64,000 nucleotides of DNA from DASPSM01 sp036008465 (GTDB taxonomy: Bacteria > Planctomycetota > Planctomycetia > Planctomycetales > Planctomycetaceae): assembly GCA_036008465.1 (NCBI GenBank), contig DASYNP010000134.1, positions 1 through 64,000 of the forward strand, written 5' to 3'. Made by a program: the position numbers and the translations under genes. Positions 63,717-64,000 of this stretch are shown here, piece after piece. How positions within the stretch are numbered: position 1 is the first letter of the stretch; each line of letters opens with the position of its first letter. A model generated the notes under the pieces. The model was not told where the DNA came from and did no database searches. It worked only from the letters and a program-made list of their open reading frames with translations.

Positions 63717-64000
63717 ATGTCTGGCAGAGTCGATCTTACGGTGGCGGGTGAATCCTCTCCGATCGAAAAACTGGCCGTCAACACGATCCGCACCCTCTGC
63801 ATGGATGCCGTCCAGGCAGCCAACTCGGGACACCCCGGCTCGCCGATGGACATGGCTCCCACGGCTTACGTGCTCTGGCAGCGCTTCCTGCGGTTCGACC
63901 CCGACGACCCGATCTGGCCCAACCGTGATCGGTTCGTGCTCTCGGCGGGCCATGCCTCGATGTTGCTCTATTCGCTGCTGCATCTGACGCGCGTCAAGGC
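63717..64000 (+). CDS. tkt: transketolase, N-terminal part (runs off the window)
   Basis: The first 94 residues are visible; a full transketolase has about 660. The ATG at 63717 follows GGAGGA at 6 bases. The typical opening is present: NTIRTLCMDAVQAANSGHPG, where the His-Pro of SGHPG contacts the thiamine diphosphate, then MDMAPTAYVLWQRFLRFDP and DRFVLSAGHASMLLYSLLHL. The enzyme shuttles two-carbon units in the pentose phosphate pathway. Everything after 64000 is unseen. Confidence 0.95.
   Translation, partial: MSGRVDLTVAGESSPIEKLAVNTIRTLCMDAVQAANSGHPGSPMDMAPTAYVLWQRFLRFDPDDPIWPNRDRFVLSAGHASMLLYSLLHLTRVK

Overview
This is a 64 kb stretch of a high-GC (roughly 60-65% by eye) bacterial chromosome. 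Several traits suggest a planctomycete of the Pirellulales type: very large secreted carboxypeptidase-regulatory-like proteins, an FHA-Ser/Thr kinase, a CheB-CheR-histidine kinase chimera, a PilZ-thioredoxin fusion, a C25-type secreted peptidase, and several families of palindromic intergenic repeats. This placement is inference; there is no rRNA, tRNA or phylogenetic marker apart from priA and the start of a transketolase gene. No prophage, CRISPR array, tRNA or rRNA was found.

Layout. 1-2.2 kb: palindromic repeats and a local family of five related genes for ~67-95 aa proteins of unknown function (one inverted, one broken), with a candidate small RNA ending in a strong terminator. 2.2-12 kb: housekeeping and envelope genes (priA, a ClpP-class NfeD-type membrane protease behind a good sigma-70-like promoter, a polysaccharide export lipoprotein, a two-helix potassium channel, a HIRAN protein). 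12.3-20.4 kb: a repeat-rich accessory island. It holds a VOC protein, a REP-associated tyrosine transposase (RAYT) framed by its own REP palindromes, an HSL-type esterase, a truncated duplicate of the 3' end of a Kelch gene, two near-identical ~210 bp miniature elements that are internal-deletion relatives of a RAYT element, a barstar-like gene between those two elements, an unknown secreted protein, a 19-bp minisatellite and the intact Kelch gene. 20.8-24.1 kb: an HExxH protein, possibly a peptide hydroxylase, convergent with a P-loop/pentapeptide-repeat protein. 24.2-35.3 kb: GH51-like glycosidase, PilZ-TM-thioredoxin fusion, C25-like peptidase, terpene-cyclase-fold protein, thioredoxin-like protein, AraC regulator, S41 peptidase, FHA-kinase. 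35.4-45.7 kb: TRIC-type channel, CheB-CheR-PAS-histidine kinase, coiled-coil membrane protein, M50 metalloprotease, nitronate monooxygenase, aldehyde dehydrogenase. 45.8-50.8 kb: a tandem pair of paralogous ~800 aa secreted proteins, the downstream one carrying a 3' frameshift. 51-55.1 kb: a complete paoABC-type molybdenum aldehyde oxidoreductase operon. 55-57.5 kb: divergent topoisomerase IB and LigC-type DNA ligase. 57.9-60.5 kb: a flavoprotein/ATP-grasp pair. 60.6-64 kb: PQQ-type dehydrogenase, two paralogous small membrane proteins and the 5' end of a transketolase gene running off the window.

The parts that go beyond ordinary annotation are the repeat/RAYT island (13.3-19.4 kb), the tandem small-gene family with its candidate RNA (0.35-1.95 kb), and the HExxH/pentapeptide pair (20.8-24.1 kb).
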